From Ottowia thiooxydans DSM 14619 (GTDB taxonomy: Bacteria; Pseudomonadota; Gammaproteobacteria; Burkholderiales; Burkholderiaceae_C): a stretch of DNA of 64,000 nt. Under the pieces are notes generated by a model. The model saw only the letters and a program-made list of their open reading frames with translations. It had not been told where the DNA came from and did not search any database. Numbering within the stretch: position 1 is the stretch's first letter; every line of letters begins with the position of its first letter. The position numbers and the translations under genes were made by a program. Positions 42,483 through 50,835 of this stretch are shown piece after piece. Location of the stretch: positions 186,001 to 250,000 of the forward strand of contig NZ_AUGX01000013.1 in assembly GCF_000422885.1 (NCBI RefSeq), given 5' to 3'.

Positions 42483-43718
42483 TCACCTTGACCGTCCACC
42501 ATACGACAGCTCGAATCGATCGCGAAGAAAACAGTCGATCCGAGCTAGATGGGGCACAACGCCTATGCCAGGAGTCGTCGGCAGACGAAGAAATCCATCG
42601 TCAATCCATGACGCATAGCTGCTGGAGTCTCGGAGCGGATTAGGGTTAACGTCGATTTCGGCGTATCCACGCCCACCCGTCGCGGCAAGTACGTGTGCAG
42701 AGGTGGCGGCGGCAATGTGCGTTCCGAATGAATGGGGGCAAAACAGACGGCCCGCGTTCTCAGTGCCGACGCCCATTGGGTGGCAACTGCTGACGCCGCC
42801 CCACTTTGCCACATCTGGCTGGATCACTCCCAGCCAACGACATGCCTCGCGGAATGCTCCTTCAGACAGCAGGTTTTCACCGCCAGCCAAAGGAGCAACC
42901 GATGCGCGTGCCAAACGCTCCCAGTCGTCTTCGGACCGATGCGGCGACATAGGCTCTTCAATCCACTCCAGCGAAATCTGATTCAGCTCCGCTACCGCAT
43001 CCAGGGCTTCATCCATGGTCCAACCACAATTGGCATCGACCATCATTCGCTCAGATGGGGCCAGCCGGCTTCCTTGGTCAAGGATCGACGTAAGCGTCTT
43101 TGCGTCGTCAAACCCCGCCTTGAACTTGAACGCACGATGCCCCTGAGATCTGAGGGCATCAAGACCTGCGGCGGGCATGTCGGGAGCAAGTCCGCTGGCA
43201 TAGCACCGCATGGTGTTGGTGCGGCTACCGAGGAGCTTGAACAGCGGCTGCCCGGCGATGCGGGCTCGCAGGTCCCAGAGCGCGCAGTCCACACCAGCTA
43301 GCACTTGCGAGACAGGCCCCGGTTCACCTGCCAGGGTAATCAAAGGCATGAGGGCCGCCTGCAGATGGCCGATGACGCTGGAAATGTCGGTGACATGGCA
43401 ACCTACGAGCGCTGGTGCAACGAACTCACGCAGCAGGTTGAATCGATGCAGAGCCCCTGCAGCAGGCATTCCGCACCACACCTCGCCCCAACCGGTACAA
43501 CCGTTTTCGTCGGTCAAGGAGACCAGAAGGGCTCCCCGTTCGCTTCTCGCTCCGAAGGACGAAACGACCCTCTCGGAAGGGGCAATGAACGCATGTGCCG
43601 TGAAGTGAGCAATGCGAAAAGCGTACAGCTCCTGGGTGCTCGAGGGCTCAACCCGACTGCGAGACGGTTGCTGTTCGTTGATGCCCACGTCAGACGTGGC
43701 CATACTTGTTGAGAGCAT
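42483..43718 (-). CDS. Enolase-superfamily enzyme (mandelate racemase/muconate-lactonizing group), probable acid-sugar dehydratase
   Basis: The 411-residue protein has an N-terminal capping domain and a TIM barrel with catalytic K-F-K-A-G (K-x-K), metal ligands Asp in V-D-A-N-C-G-W, Glu in E-W-I-E-E-P and Glu in G-G-E-N, and an Asp-His dyad (Q-P-D...C-P-H-S-F-G). This set is that of the mandelate racemase subgroup, which includes many sugar-acid dehydratases. It ends an operon of Bug receptor, SDR and RraA aldolase, which together could take up, dehydrate and cleave an acid. It overlaps RraA by 29 bp; an ATG at 43703 would shorten it by five residues. Confidence 0.88.
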   Translation of the reverse strand: MLSTSMATSDVGINEQQPSRSRVEPSSTQELYAFRIAHFTAHAFIAPSERVVSSFGARSERGALLVSLTDENGCTGWGEVWCGMPAAGALHRFNLLREFVAPALVGCHVTDISSVIGHLQAALMPLITLAGEPGPVSQVLAGVDCALWDLRARIAGQPLFKLLGSRTNTMRCYASGLAPDMPAAGLDALRSQGHRAFKFKAGFDDAKTLTSILDQGSRLAPSERMMVDANCGWTMDEALDAVAELNQISLEWIEEPMSPHRSEDDWERLARASVAPLAGGENLLSEGAFREACRWLGVIQPDVAKWGGVSSCHPMGVGTENAGRLFCPHSFGTHIAAATSAHVLAATGGRGYAEIDVNPNPLRDSSSYASWIDDGFLRLPTTPGIGVVPHLARIDCFLRDRFELSYGGRSR

Positions 43719-44367
43719 CTGCCAAGCTCAACCCGGCGGCAAGCTCTTTGCGAATCTCTGCTTCCTTCTGAGTCAATCTTTCCGCCTCAGCCAGAACGAC
43801 CTCCACCTGTGCAGCCGGAATGACAATGGCGCCGTCCAGGTCGGCCAGAATAAAGTCGCCAGGGCTGACTTGAACGGTTTTTGTAGTGGCGCCCGCTAGA
43901 AACACCGGCTCCTGCCATCCCGTTACCTGCCAGCGGCCTATGGACTGAACCGGCGTGCGATAGCGCGCGAAGATGGGAAAGTTCATCTTCCCTAGCCAAA
44001 GAAGATCGCGGATGCCGCCGTCGATCAGTGCCCCCACGCTGCCTTTCTCTCTCATTCCGATCGCGATCAGTTCTCCGAAATAGCAGATACCCTGCCCATC
44101 GCCGGACCACACGCTGATCTCATCTTCCTTGATCTCGCTGCACGCAAGCATTTTCTTGGGATCACCACCCTGCGGACCGGGCACCATTTGCCCCCGAATC
44201 GTAAATGCCCACCCGGCCAAGCGGTCGGTCCCGCTGAGCTGTTGAAACTCCGGCGCCAGGCCCTGGTTCAGAAAGCCCATCTCGTCGAGGACATCCGCCA
44301 CGTTGGCGGTATCTACGTTTAAGAATCGCTCACGGATCTCGCGTCGCTGTTGGCTAGTCAATTGCAT
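43690..44367 (-). CDS. RraA-family protein (HMG/CHA aldolase-like)
   Basis: The 225-residue protein starts with a helix that leads into D-T-A-N-V-A-D-V-L-D-E-M (19-30), and shows G-E-L-I-A-I-G-M near 98, the substrate pair R-D in D-G-G-I-R-D near 116-121 and P-G-D-F-I-L-A-D-L-D-G-A-I-V-I-P near 172. These match RraA-like aldolases acting on 4-hydroxy-2-oxo acids. It lies between the SDR (11 bp away) and the enolase-family gene. It differs clearly from the RraA gene at 204-881, so the two likely have different substrates. Confidence 0.85.
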   Translation of the reverse strand: MQLTSQQRREIRERFLNVDTANVADVLDEMGFLNQGLAPEFQQLSGTDRLAGWAFTIRGQMVPGPQGGDPKKMLACSEIKEDEISVWSGDGQGICYFGELIAIGMREKGSVGALIDGGIRDLLWLGKMNFPIFARYRTPVQSIGRWQVTGWQEPVFLAGATTKTVQVSPGDFILADLDGAIVIPAAQVEVVLAEAERLTQKEAEIRKELAAGLSLADALNKYGHV

Positions 44368-44378
44368 TGTTTGCTCTT

Positions 44379-45164
44379 TCAGATGCTGGAAATCAGGCCG
44401 CCGTCCACTCGGACAACAGTGCCGGTGATGTAGCTAGCGCGTGCGCTCGCCAGGAAAGTGATCGCGTCCGCGTATTCATTCGGGTTGCCATAGCGTCCGA
44501 TCGGGATGCTTGCCACGCTATTGGCCGAGACTTCTTCCGGCGTCGACCCCGCCGCCGTGGCTTTTGCATGGTCGAGGTTGACTATTCGCTGAGTCGCGAT
44601 CCGGCCTGGCACCGTCACGTTGACAGTCACCCCGTGCCTGGCGACCTCTGCTGCCAACGTTTTAGACCAGCCGACCAAGGCCAAACGCAGCGCATTTGAA
44701 GCCGCGAGATTGGGAATAGGCGCGACCACCCCTGACGAAGTCGAGGTGATGATTCGGCCCCATCCGCGGTTTTGCATTCCTTGCGCGATAGGCCGTGTGA
44801 GAGAGATGAGAGAAAGAACCATGGAATCGAAATAGCCGCGCCACTGCTCGTCCGAGACCTGATCTGTGGAGGCAGGTCGAGGCCCGCCAGAGTTGTTGAT
44901 GAGGATGTCGACTGGGCCGAAATTCTTCTCAAGGGTGGCCAGTCTTTCGGCGTGATGCTCCGTTATGGCAAGGTCCCATTGCATCGCGCTTGCGTTCCCT
45001 CCAGACGCCCGGATCCCGGCGGCTATGGACTCCGCTGCTTCCAGGTTGACGTCGGCAACTGCAACATTGCATCCCTCTTTGCTGAGTGCATGGGCAATCG
45101 CTCCTCCCAGGCCGCCGCCGCCGGCCATCACGAGGGCCGTTTTCTTGTTGATGCCTAAATCCAT
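44379..45164 (-). CDS. SDR-family protein with altered Tyr-Lys motif
   Basis: The 261-residue protein has a glycine motif G-G-G-G-L-G-G near 15-21, N-N-S-G-G near 90 and S-T-S-S-G near 140, but where classical SDRs have Y-x-x-x-K it reads N-L-A-A-S-N-A-L-R, then W-S-K-T-L-A. This variant is a recognised SDR subgroup; its catalytic mechanism is less clear. The end V-R-V-D-G-G-L-I is normal. The ATG at 45164 is 3 bp beyond the Bug stop with CAGGAG upstream. Confidence 0.85.
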   Translation of the reverse strand: MDLGINKKTALVMAGGGGLGGAIAHALSKEGCNVAVADVNLEAAESIAAGIRASGGNASAMQWDLAITEHHAERLATLEKNFGPVDILINNSGGPRPASTDQVSDEQWRGYFDSMVLSLISLTRPIAQGMQNRGWGRIITSTSSGVVAPIPNLAASNALRLALVGWSKTLAAEVARHGVTVNVTVPGRIATQRIVNLDHAKATAAGSTPEEVSANSVASIPIGRYGNPNEYADAITFLASARASYITGTVVRVDGGLISSI

Positions 45165-45166
45165 GT

Positions 45167-46147
45167 TCAACGCTCCTGTTGTAGTGCGGGTGCGTGTGCA
45201 ACCGTCGTTTTCCAGACCTCGGATTCGGATTGCCAGAATCTCTGAAAGGCCGCTAGTGAGCTGTCACCGGGCAGGAACCCTGCGTCCGACAGCTTCTTGA
45301 CCAGCTCGGGATTGGCAAAGGCGCGTGCAACAGCGCTCGCAATTTTTTCCGCTCTGTCTCTGGGCACGTCCTTGCTTGCGAAGAGGCCCGCCCACGTCGT
45401 CACTGCAAAGTTCGGCAATCCCGACTCGGCAACGGTGGGGATCGCAGGCGCCAGCGGGAATCTCTTGCTACCAGTGACTGCGATCCGGCGAACTCTGCCG
45501 CTGGCCACCACGGATTCGGTCGATGGAATGGATTCGAACAGCAGGTCCGCCTCACCTGACGCCACACCAAGAGCTGCGGCCGGGCTGCCGTTGAAGGGCA
45601 CCGCGTAGATGTCAACGCGTGCCGTTTGCTTGAAGAGTTCGATAGAGGCATGGGAAGCGCTGCCAATAGCTGCATAGGCGGCAGTGAGTTTTCCCGGAGA
45701 CTTTTTGGCGGCTGCGATGACGTCGTTGACGCTGTGCAGGTTCGACGCGGAATTCACCACCAGGCTGAAGTCTGTCCTGTAGATCTGGCTGACTGCATAG
45801 AAATCCGTAAGAAACGATCCGGCCTGCTTGGGATACACGTGCGGCGTGATCGACATGGTGCTCTGCGGCGCCATCAGGAAGGTGTATCCGTCTGCAGCAG
45901 CCTTGAGTACTTCGCGTGCCGCCAGCGTGCCGTTGACCCCTGGGCGGTTGTCAATCACGACGGGCTGCTTCAAATCCGCCGATACAAACGCACCCACCAG
46001 ACGCGCGCCGAGGTCGGGCGTTGACCCGGCAGGTGTGGCGACGACGATGCGGATAGGGCGCTCAGGGTAGTTCTGCGCTTGAGCGGACACAGACAGGGTG
46101 AGTAATGCGCCGCCGATGGCGGCGCTGAGGCAGAGGAGGTTGCTCAC
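45167..46147 (-). CDS. Bug-type TTT periplasmic substrate-binding protein (GTG start)
   Basis: The 326-residue protein opens from GTG with a signal peptide ([15 protein letters not shown], cleavage after A-Q-A) followed by the Bug signature [19 protein letters not shown] and D-N-R-P-G-V-N-G near 70. It is the first gene of the SDR/RraA/enolase-family operon, divergent from a LysR gene 89 bp away. It should deliver the acid used by the operon; no permease genes are nearby. Confidence 0.88.
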   Translation of the reverse strand: MSNLLCLSAAIGGALLTLSVSAQAQNYPERPIRIVVATPAGSTPDLGARLVGAFVSADLKQPVVIDNRPGVNGTLAAREVLKAAADGYTFLMAPQSTMSITPHVYPKQAGSFLTDFYAVSQIYRTDFSLVVNSASNLHSVNDVIAAAKKSPGKLTAAYAAIGSASHASIELFKQTARVDIYAVPFNGSPAAALGVASGEADLLFESIPSTESVVASGRVRRIAVTGSKRFPLAPAIPTVAESGLPNFAVTTWAGLFASKDVPRDRAEKIASAVARAFANPELVKKLSDAGFLPGDSSLAAFQRFWQSESEVWKTTVAHAPALQQER

Positions 46148-46205
46148 GGTTTGGGCCTTGGCATTGAGGGGGTAGGCGAAATATAGAAGCGTGCGGGTTT
46201 CGCGT

Positions 46206-46218
46206 CCAATATCATTGG
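46206..46218. promoter_or_regulatory. Inverted repeat in LysR/Bug divergent promoter
   Basis: CCAAT-ATC-ATTGG, perfect 5-bp arms, lies 19 bp before the LysR start and ~59 bp before the Bug start. It is compatible with a LysR site but short. Confidence 0.35.
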
Positions 46219-46236
46219 TGTAAGGAGTGATACGTT

Positions 46237-47175
46237 ATGAATACCCCCTTTCACATGCCAGAACTTCGGGTTCTGCGGCAGTTTTCCGTGGTGGCCACTT
46301 CAACCAGCCTCCGGCAAGCCGCTGAGCGACTCAATATGTCTCAGCCGCCATTGAGCGTAGCGATGCGGAATTTGGAGGCCCACATCGGAGCTCGGCTCTT
46401 TGAGAGAACCGCGGCAGGCATCGTGCTCACCGACGCAGGCAAGGTCTTGGAGCGGGAAGCGACGGCATTGCTTTCTCATGCGAACCGCGCCATCGAGTTG
46501 ACCCGGGCTACGGCGGCTGGTCTGGCAGGAGAGATCCGTGTCGCTTTCATTACCTCAGCAATGGTTAGTTTCCTGCCTGACGTACTCGCCACGTTCTCCG
46601 AGCGCTACCCCGAAGTGCGCCTGCGACTGGTGGAAGCGGTATCTGTGGAGGTGGCGGACCTTCTTTCAACCGGGAAAGCAGATATAGGTTTCTTGAGCCC
46701 ACCCGTTAATTTTTCAACTCCGATGGATTGTCAAACCGTGCACGCGGATCGTCTCGTCGCGATTCTTCCTGCCAAGCATCCATTGGCTTCGCGCAAGAGC
46801 ATTCCGTTGTCTGCACTTGCGCAGGAACGCTTTGTGTCGTTCTCGGCAGACCGGGTACCTGCGTTCTCGCAGCGAATCGTCGGCGCATGCCTGGAGGTTG
46901 GTTTTCAACCGCGCATCGTCCAGGAGGCTGCCCATATCTTTACGATTCAGTCCTTGGTGGCGGGGAACTTCGGGGTCGCACTGGTGCCAGGCTCGGCAGC
47001 AGGCAATCACCGAGGGCTTGCTCGTGTGCCAATCGCCGGGAAGTCACGCCTCTTGGACATAACCATCGACATCGCATACCTTGCATCGCACGCTTCAACC
47101 AGCAGTCTGAACTTTATTGAGCACTGCATCGCTCAAGCTGGTTCAGGCTTGGCCCGAGCTTTGTCATCGCGATGA
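46237..47175 (+). CDS. LysR-family transcriptional regulator
   Basis: The 312-residue protein starts M-P-E-L-R-V-L-R-Q-F-S-V-V-A (from residue 7) and has the LysR helix-turn-helix R-Q-A-A-E-R-L-N-M-S-Q-P-P-L-S-V-A-M near residues 26-43, followed by the normal effector domain. TAAGGAG precedes the start. It is divergent from the acid-sugar operon and is its likely regulator. Its stop codon is met at once by an insertion-sequence fragment, so the 3' end is a rearrangement junction. Confidence 0.9.
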   Translation: MNTPFHMPELRVLRQFSVVATSTSLRQAAERLNMSQPPLSVAMRNLEAHIGARLFERTAAGIVLTDAGKVLEREATALLSHANRAIELTRATAAGLAGEIRVAFITSAMVSFLPDVLATFSERYPEVRLRLVEAVSVEVADLLSTGKADIGFLSPPVNFSTPMDCQTVHADRLVAILPAKHPLASRKSIPLSALAQERFVSFSADRVPAFSQRIVGACLEVGFQPRIVQEAAHIFTIQSLVAGNFGVALVPGSAAGNHRGLARVPIAGKSRLLDITIDIAYLASHASTSSLNFIEHCIAQAGSGLARALSSR

Positions 47176-47177
47176 AC

Positions 47178-47351
47178 AAGAGCGGCGTCGGAGAAGACCC
47201 GTTGGCGACCTCTGTGACCACTGGCCGAGGCGTACCACCGCATGTCTTTGTCTAGCCAAATCGTCAGCGACCCTCGTGCCTTCAGTGCCGCGTTGTGCGC
47301 AGCCCAGTTGGCGGCCTTGTAGCGACCTCTGGCTCCCTTGGCTTCATTCAT
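47178..47351 (-). pseudogene. IS5-family (IS903-like) transposase, N-terminal fragment
   Basis: The minus-strand frame reads K-A-A-N-W-A-A-H-N-A-A-L-K-A-R-G-S-L-T-I, then W-L-D-K-D-M-R-W...G-H-R-G-R-Q-R-V-F-S-D-A-A, the opening of IS903-type IS5 transposases. Homology stops at about 47178, a few bases from the LysR stop codon (47173-47175), and the frame then runs unrelated through the LysR 3' end. Roughly 55 of ~300 residues remain, so it is non-functional. Confidence 0.75.
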
Positions 47352-47409
47352 GCGCGCAGCCTATCAGGACCACGCCACGGCTTTGTGCAACAAAGCCAAT
47401 CGCCCCGTC

Positions 47410-47955
47410 TCAAGGGCAGCTCTTGTTGTAAACGGCATACCTCCCGCCATAAGAGCAGATATACGAAATCATGTTTGCCACGGGAAGCTGCAGATCAGGG
47501 TGCACATTCGTACCCCTCTGCCTCAATGTCTCCATATAGTCCAGCATGGTCTCGCCCTTGGTGTTTTTGACATTGAGTATTTCAGTGAAGATCTCCGGCT
47601 GCTTTCTTTTTTTGTCGTAGTAGAGCCGGATACTGTTCAAAAACTCTGCCCGTGATTCAGGCTTCTCAATCACGTAGTGGACCATCGGGCTTTTCACCGC
47701 CCACGAGTAACCTGTTGGCTGACACTTCGAATGTAAAAAGTATTCTTCTGGCGTGTACGGCGACTTCTCGAACTTCTGAATCAAGCTGCCTATCAGGTTC
47801 TTGGGTGTCATCGTGAACACCATGCAGTAGTTCTCGAAGTAGTCCTCACGGGTGGCTTCTCTGTAGTCAGGCTCCAGTTTTGGCTGCGAGAACGCTAGGC
47901 TGGCATGCAGCAGGAAGATCATTGCAAGTGTGTTTTTGACTTTTACAGAGGTCAT
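47410..47955 (-). CDS. Hypothetical secreted protein
   Basis: The 181-residue protein opens with a signal peptide (K-V-K-N-T-L-A-M-I-F-L-L-H-A-S-L-A-F-S, cleavage about residue 23). The mature part is charged and Tyr-rich, with five or six Cys (C-M-V-F near 44, S-K-C near 77, I-C-S-Y near 167, K-S-C-P at the end) that could form disulfides, and G-E-T-M-L-D-Y near 135 resembling an ankyrin-repeat turn. It is less GC-rich than its surroundings and sits inside the IS island, which suggests horizontal acquisition. Function unknown. Confidence 0.65.
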   Translation of the reverse strand: MTSVKVKNTLAMIFLLHASLAFSQPKLEPDYREATREDYFENYCMVFTMTPKNLIGSLIQKFEKSPYTPEEYFLHSKCQPTGYSWAVKSPMVHYVIEKPESRAEFLNSIRLYYDKKRKQPEIFTEILNVKNTKGETMLDYMETLRQRGTNVHPDLQLPVANMISYICSYGGRYAVYNKSCP

Positions 47956-48129
47956 ATGGATTGGTCTGGTTCAGAGGCGCACACGTGCCCTATACGGATT
48001 CATGGGCCAATCTGATTATCAACAGGCTCAACAAAAGCTTCAAGAATTTCTTGTCACGCCCAAGGACATCCTGCAAAACTCCCACGACTGTGTGCTCTGC
48101 GTCATTTTTCTCAGGCATGCTCCCTGTCC

Positions 48130-48990
48130 ATGAAGCAATCGGGCCTTGATCTGGATTTAAGCAGGAAGAAGACGCGCAAGCGGTTGTTCCTGCAGGAGAT
48201 GGAGCAGGTAGTGGCCTGGACGGCGCTAGAGGAGTTGATCGCGCCTTACTACGGCGAAGGTCGCACTGGCCGCCCTCCGTTTGCACTGCAGAGCATGCGG
48301 AGGCTGCACTTCATCCAGCAGTGGTTCAACTTGTCGGACCAAGCGATGGAAGAGGCGCTGTTCGATGTACCGCTGTACCGCCAGTTCGCTGGTCTTGATG
48401 GTCAAACTCGGCTGCCCGAAGAGAGCACGATTCCGCGGTTTCGCCACCGACTGGAGCGCTACAAACTGGCCGAGAAGATGCTGTCTGTAGTCAACGAAAT
48501 GTTGCAAAGCAAGGGTTTGTTACTGCGCGAAGGCACAGCGGTAGACGCCACGCTGATCGCCGCGCCGAGTTCAACCAAGAACAAAGACGGCCAGCGAGAC
48601 CCCGAGATGTGCCAGAGCAAGAAGGGCCAACAGTACTATTCCGGCATGAAGTGCCATATTGGCATGACTGCAGACTCAGGGCTAGTGCACACCGTCAGAG
48701 GCACCAGTGGCAACGTCAGTGATGTGGTGGGCCACTACACTGCTGCATAGCAAGGAGACGGATGCCTTTGGCGATGCGGGATACCAGGCAAAAGAGCAGA
48801 CGCAAATGCTGGGCTGACTTGGCACATTGCTATGCGCCCGGGCAAGCTCCGAGCGCTAGACAAAGCAAACGCCAAGGATGTTTTGATCGACAATCTCGAG
48901 AAGATCAAAGCCACCATCCGCGCCAAGGTCGAACACTCATTTCGGGTTATCAAACGCCAGTTTGGACACCTCAAGACCCGCTACCGCTGG
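48130..48990 (+). pseudogene. IS5-family transposase, frameshifted and 3'-truncated
   Basis: The first ~200 residues (R-K-K-T-R-K-R-L-F-L-Q-E-M-E-Q-V-V; G-R-P-P-F; V-D-A-T-L-I-A-A-P-S-S-T-K-N-K; G-M-K-C-H-I-G) are those of IS5-subgroup DDE transposases. The frame breaks near 48735; the sequence resumes in another frame as L-L-H-S-K-E-T-D-A-F-G-D-A-G-Y, shifts again near 48800 and continues as A-M-R-P-G-K...V-E-H-S-F-R-V-I-K-R-Q-F-G. Homology ends near 48990, just before the Bug stop at 49007, so the C-terminus is lost. Confidence 0.85.
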
Positions 48991-49006
48991 AAGCCCGCCC
49001 GCGAAA

Positions 49007-49984
49007 TCATTCGCTGCGAAGGCGAGCCTCTTGAACCATCGTGGCGGCCAATGCATCTCCCGTGCGGAGAATGCGGTTGAACTCATCAGCCTCTCCTCCA
49101 TAGACACTGCTGCCCAGGTCGCGCAACGTTGCACCCATCTTCTCGTCGGTCAAGGCTTGCTGTATGGCCTTGGTGAGCAGCGCGACCAAGGGCGCCGGTG
49201 TGCCTGCTGGCGCGAGCACTCCTACATAGGTGGTGCTGTCAAATTCCTTCAAACCTAGCTGGCGGATCGTGGGCACGCCTGGCAGCGCGGGGTCTGGCCT
49301 GGTTCCCATGACCGCCAAGGGCTGAAGCGCACCGGCCTTGATGTGCGGCATGGAGGTCGTCACCTGGTCGAAGACGACGTCCACCTGGCCACCAATCAAG
49401 TCGACGATGGCTGGCGCAGCACCTTTGTAGGCGATGGTGTTGAGCTTGAGCTTCGTGGCATCCTCGAATTGAAGGATGCCCAGGTGATTCGTTGTGCCTG
49501 GTCCGGCATGCCCCACGTTGAGCGCACCGGGCTTGGCTTTTGCATAGGCCACCACGTCTTCGTAGGTCTTGAACCGGGTATCTGCCTTGCGCGCGACCAT
49601 GACCAGCGAAGTGCGGCTGGCCAGACTTAATGGCTGAAAGTTGCTGAGCTTGTAGCTCGTCTTGAACATGTGGGGCAGAGTGGTCACCTGCTCTGGGATG
49701 CCGACGAGCAGCGTATGTCCGTCAGGTGCAGATTTGGACACATGCGTGGCCCCGATGGCGCCGCCTGCGCCGGCCTTGTAGTCGACCAAAACGGTAGTGC
49801 CAAGGAGCTTGGCCAACGGGATCGACAGGCTGCGCGCCACCGTGTCGATATTCCCGCCCGGCGGGAAGCCCACGATCAACGTGACAGGCTTTTGCGAAAG
49901 CGTTTGCGCCCAAAGGGCTGAACTGCTGGCCAAGGTGGCGACAGCGGCTCCAAACCCCAGAACTTGTCTACGCGTGGTCTTCAT
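49007..49984 (-). CDS. Bug-type TTT periplasmic substrate-binding protein
   Basis: The 325-residue protein opens K-T-T-R-R-Q-V-L-G-F-G-A-A, a Tat-like or Sec signal with twin arginine and cleavage near A-L-W-A-Q. The Bug motifs are V-T-L-I-V-G-F-P-P-G-G-N-I-D and S-A-P-D-G-H-T-L-L near 85. It is divergent from a cupin gene with a 158-bp spacer carrying two near-identical palindromes. Its stop codon touches the IS scar, so any genes once downstream have been lost. Confidence 0.88.
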   Translation of the reverse strand: MKTTRRQVLGFGAAVATLASSSALWAQTLSQKPVTLIVGFPPGGNIDTVARSLSIPLAKLLGTTVLVDYKAGAGGAIGATHVSKSAPDGHTLLVGIPEQVTTLPHMFKTSYKLSNFQPLSLASRTSLVMVARKADTRFKTYEDVVAYAKAKPGALNVGHAGPGTTNHLGILQFEDATKLKLNTIAYKGAAPAIVDLIGGQVDVVFDQVTTSMPHIKAGALQPLAVMGTRPDPALPGVPTIRQLGLKEFDSTTYVGVLAPAGTPAPLVALLTKAIQQALTDEKMGATLRDLGSSVYGGEADEFNRILRTGDALAATMVQEARLRSE

Positions 49985-50009
49985 CCGAATCTCCGTTCAT
50001 TATTAAAAT

Positions 50010-50026
50010 GTCTCGATGATCGATAC
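50010..50026. promoter_or_regulatory. Palindromic operator, site 1 (likely IclR)
   Basis: GTCTCGAT-G-ATCGATAC is a 17-bp palindrome with one mismatched pair, 26 bp before the Bug start (minus strand). It matches site 2 at 50104-50120; the shared ideal is GTATCGAT-N-ATCGATAC. Confidence 0.65.
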
Positions 50027-50103
50027 ATGAATAATCATCAATGATGCGAGTTTGACAGAATTTTGCTGATATCCATTAGGAAAAACCATTACTAGATCTA
50101 TGT

Positions 50104-50120
50104 GTATCGATCAGCGATAC
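50104..50120. promoter_or_regulatory. Palindromic operator, site 2 (likely IclR)
   Basis: GTATCGAT-C-AGCGATAC has perfect 6-bp outer arms and lies 22 bp before the cupin start. It agrees with site 1 at 14 of 17 positions. The regulator is probably the IclR protein encoded 700 bp downstream. Confidence 0.65.
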
Positions 50121-50142
50121 TTTTACTTTCTAAGGAGTCTCC

Positions 50143-50808
50143 ATGAGTCAATTGCTGATGAGGTTGGTTGAAGATCGCATTCCCGCCGGCCACGCGCCGA
50201 TCTATCTGCCCAGAGCAAGCCGCGCGCTCTACATCGTCGAAGGCGGTATCACGGTGGAGTTTCCGGAGGGAGCACAGCACGTTCCATCCCAGACGGCGTG
50301 GCTTGGCGATAGTGAAGCCACGCTGCTCGCCGGTAGCGAAGCGGTCCGTACTTGGCGCTGGGAACTCCATGACCCCCAGCAGCCGCTGCCGGTTGAGCTC
50401 CGCTCAGCGCCAGGCACAACTTCCACCCTCAAGTTGGAGCAGGTTGTGGAGTTGGACTCGCGCACGGATTGGCTCATGCGTTGCGACCGCGTAGACTTCC
50501 CGCCTGGTGGCGTGGCGCTGACACACGTGCACCAGGGCCCGGGCATTCGGTGCGTGTTGTCGGGAGAGATCACGATCGATACCCTTGGGGCCGAACACAC
50601 GCATCCCGTCGGCCAGGCCTGGTTCGAGCTGGGCCACGCGCCGGTGCTTGCTCCTACGACGCCGAGCTCGCCCACCACCTTCATCCGTTGCTTCTTGCTA
50701 CCGCGCAGTTGTCGTGGCCGCAGCTCGATTCGCTATGTGTTGCCGGAAGACGCCGCCAAGGCCAAGACGCAGCAGTACCACGTGTTTGGGGAGCGCTTTA
50801 TCCATTAG
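50143..50808 (+). CDS. Cupin-fold protein (bicupin), unknown function
   Basis: The 221-residue protein has a first beta-domain (about 15-75; L-Y-I-V-E-G-G-I-T-V-E-F) and a second with the cupin core P-P-G-G-V-A-L-T-H-V-H-Q-G-P-G-I-R-C-V-L-S-G-E near 117-139, including two histidines of a metal site. No enzyme class can be assigned. AAGGAGTC is just before the ATG. It lies between the Bug gene and IclR and probably belongs to the same small regulon; the IclR gene follows on the same strand. Confidence 0.75.
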   Translation: MSQLLMRLVEDRIPAGHAPIYLPRASRALYIVEGGITVEFPEGAQHVPSQTAWLGDSEATLLAGSEAVRTWRWELHDPQQPLPVELRSAPGTTSTLKLEQVVELDSRTDWLMRCDRVDFPPGGVALTHVHQGPGIRCVLSGEITIDTLGAEHTHPVGQAWFELGHAPVLAPTTPSSPTTFIRCFLLPRSCRGRSSIRYVLPEDAAKAKTQQYHVFGERFIH

Positions 50809-50835
50809 ATAATTGCACACCCCTTGCTCAAAAAT

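Larger units (their letters stand above)
47176..49006. mobile_element. IS-derived island between LysR and Bug genes
   Basis: This 1.83-kb segment runs exactly from the LysR stop to the Bug stop. It holds two different IS5-family transposase fragments pointing outward, each cut at its 3' end at the island border, and between them a small secreted protein gene. No terminal inverted repeats or target duplication are visible. It looks like a scar of repeated IS insertion and deletion. Confidence 0.7.

Noticed and set aside
47990-48124. Short open stretches on both strands between the secreted-protein gene and the IS5 remnant
   Set aside because: Neither frame resembles a family, and the start contexts are poor; probably decayed IS flanking DNA.
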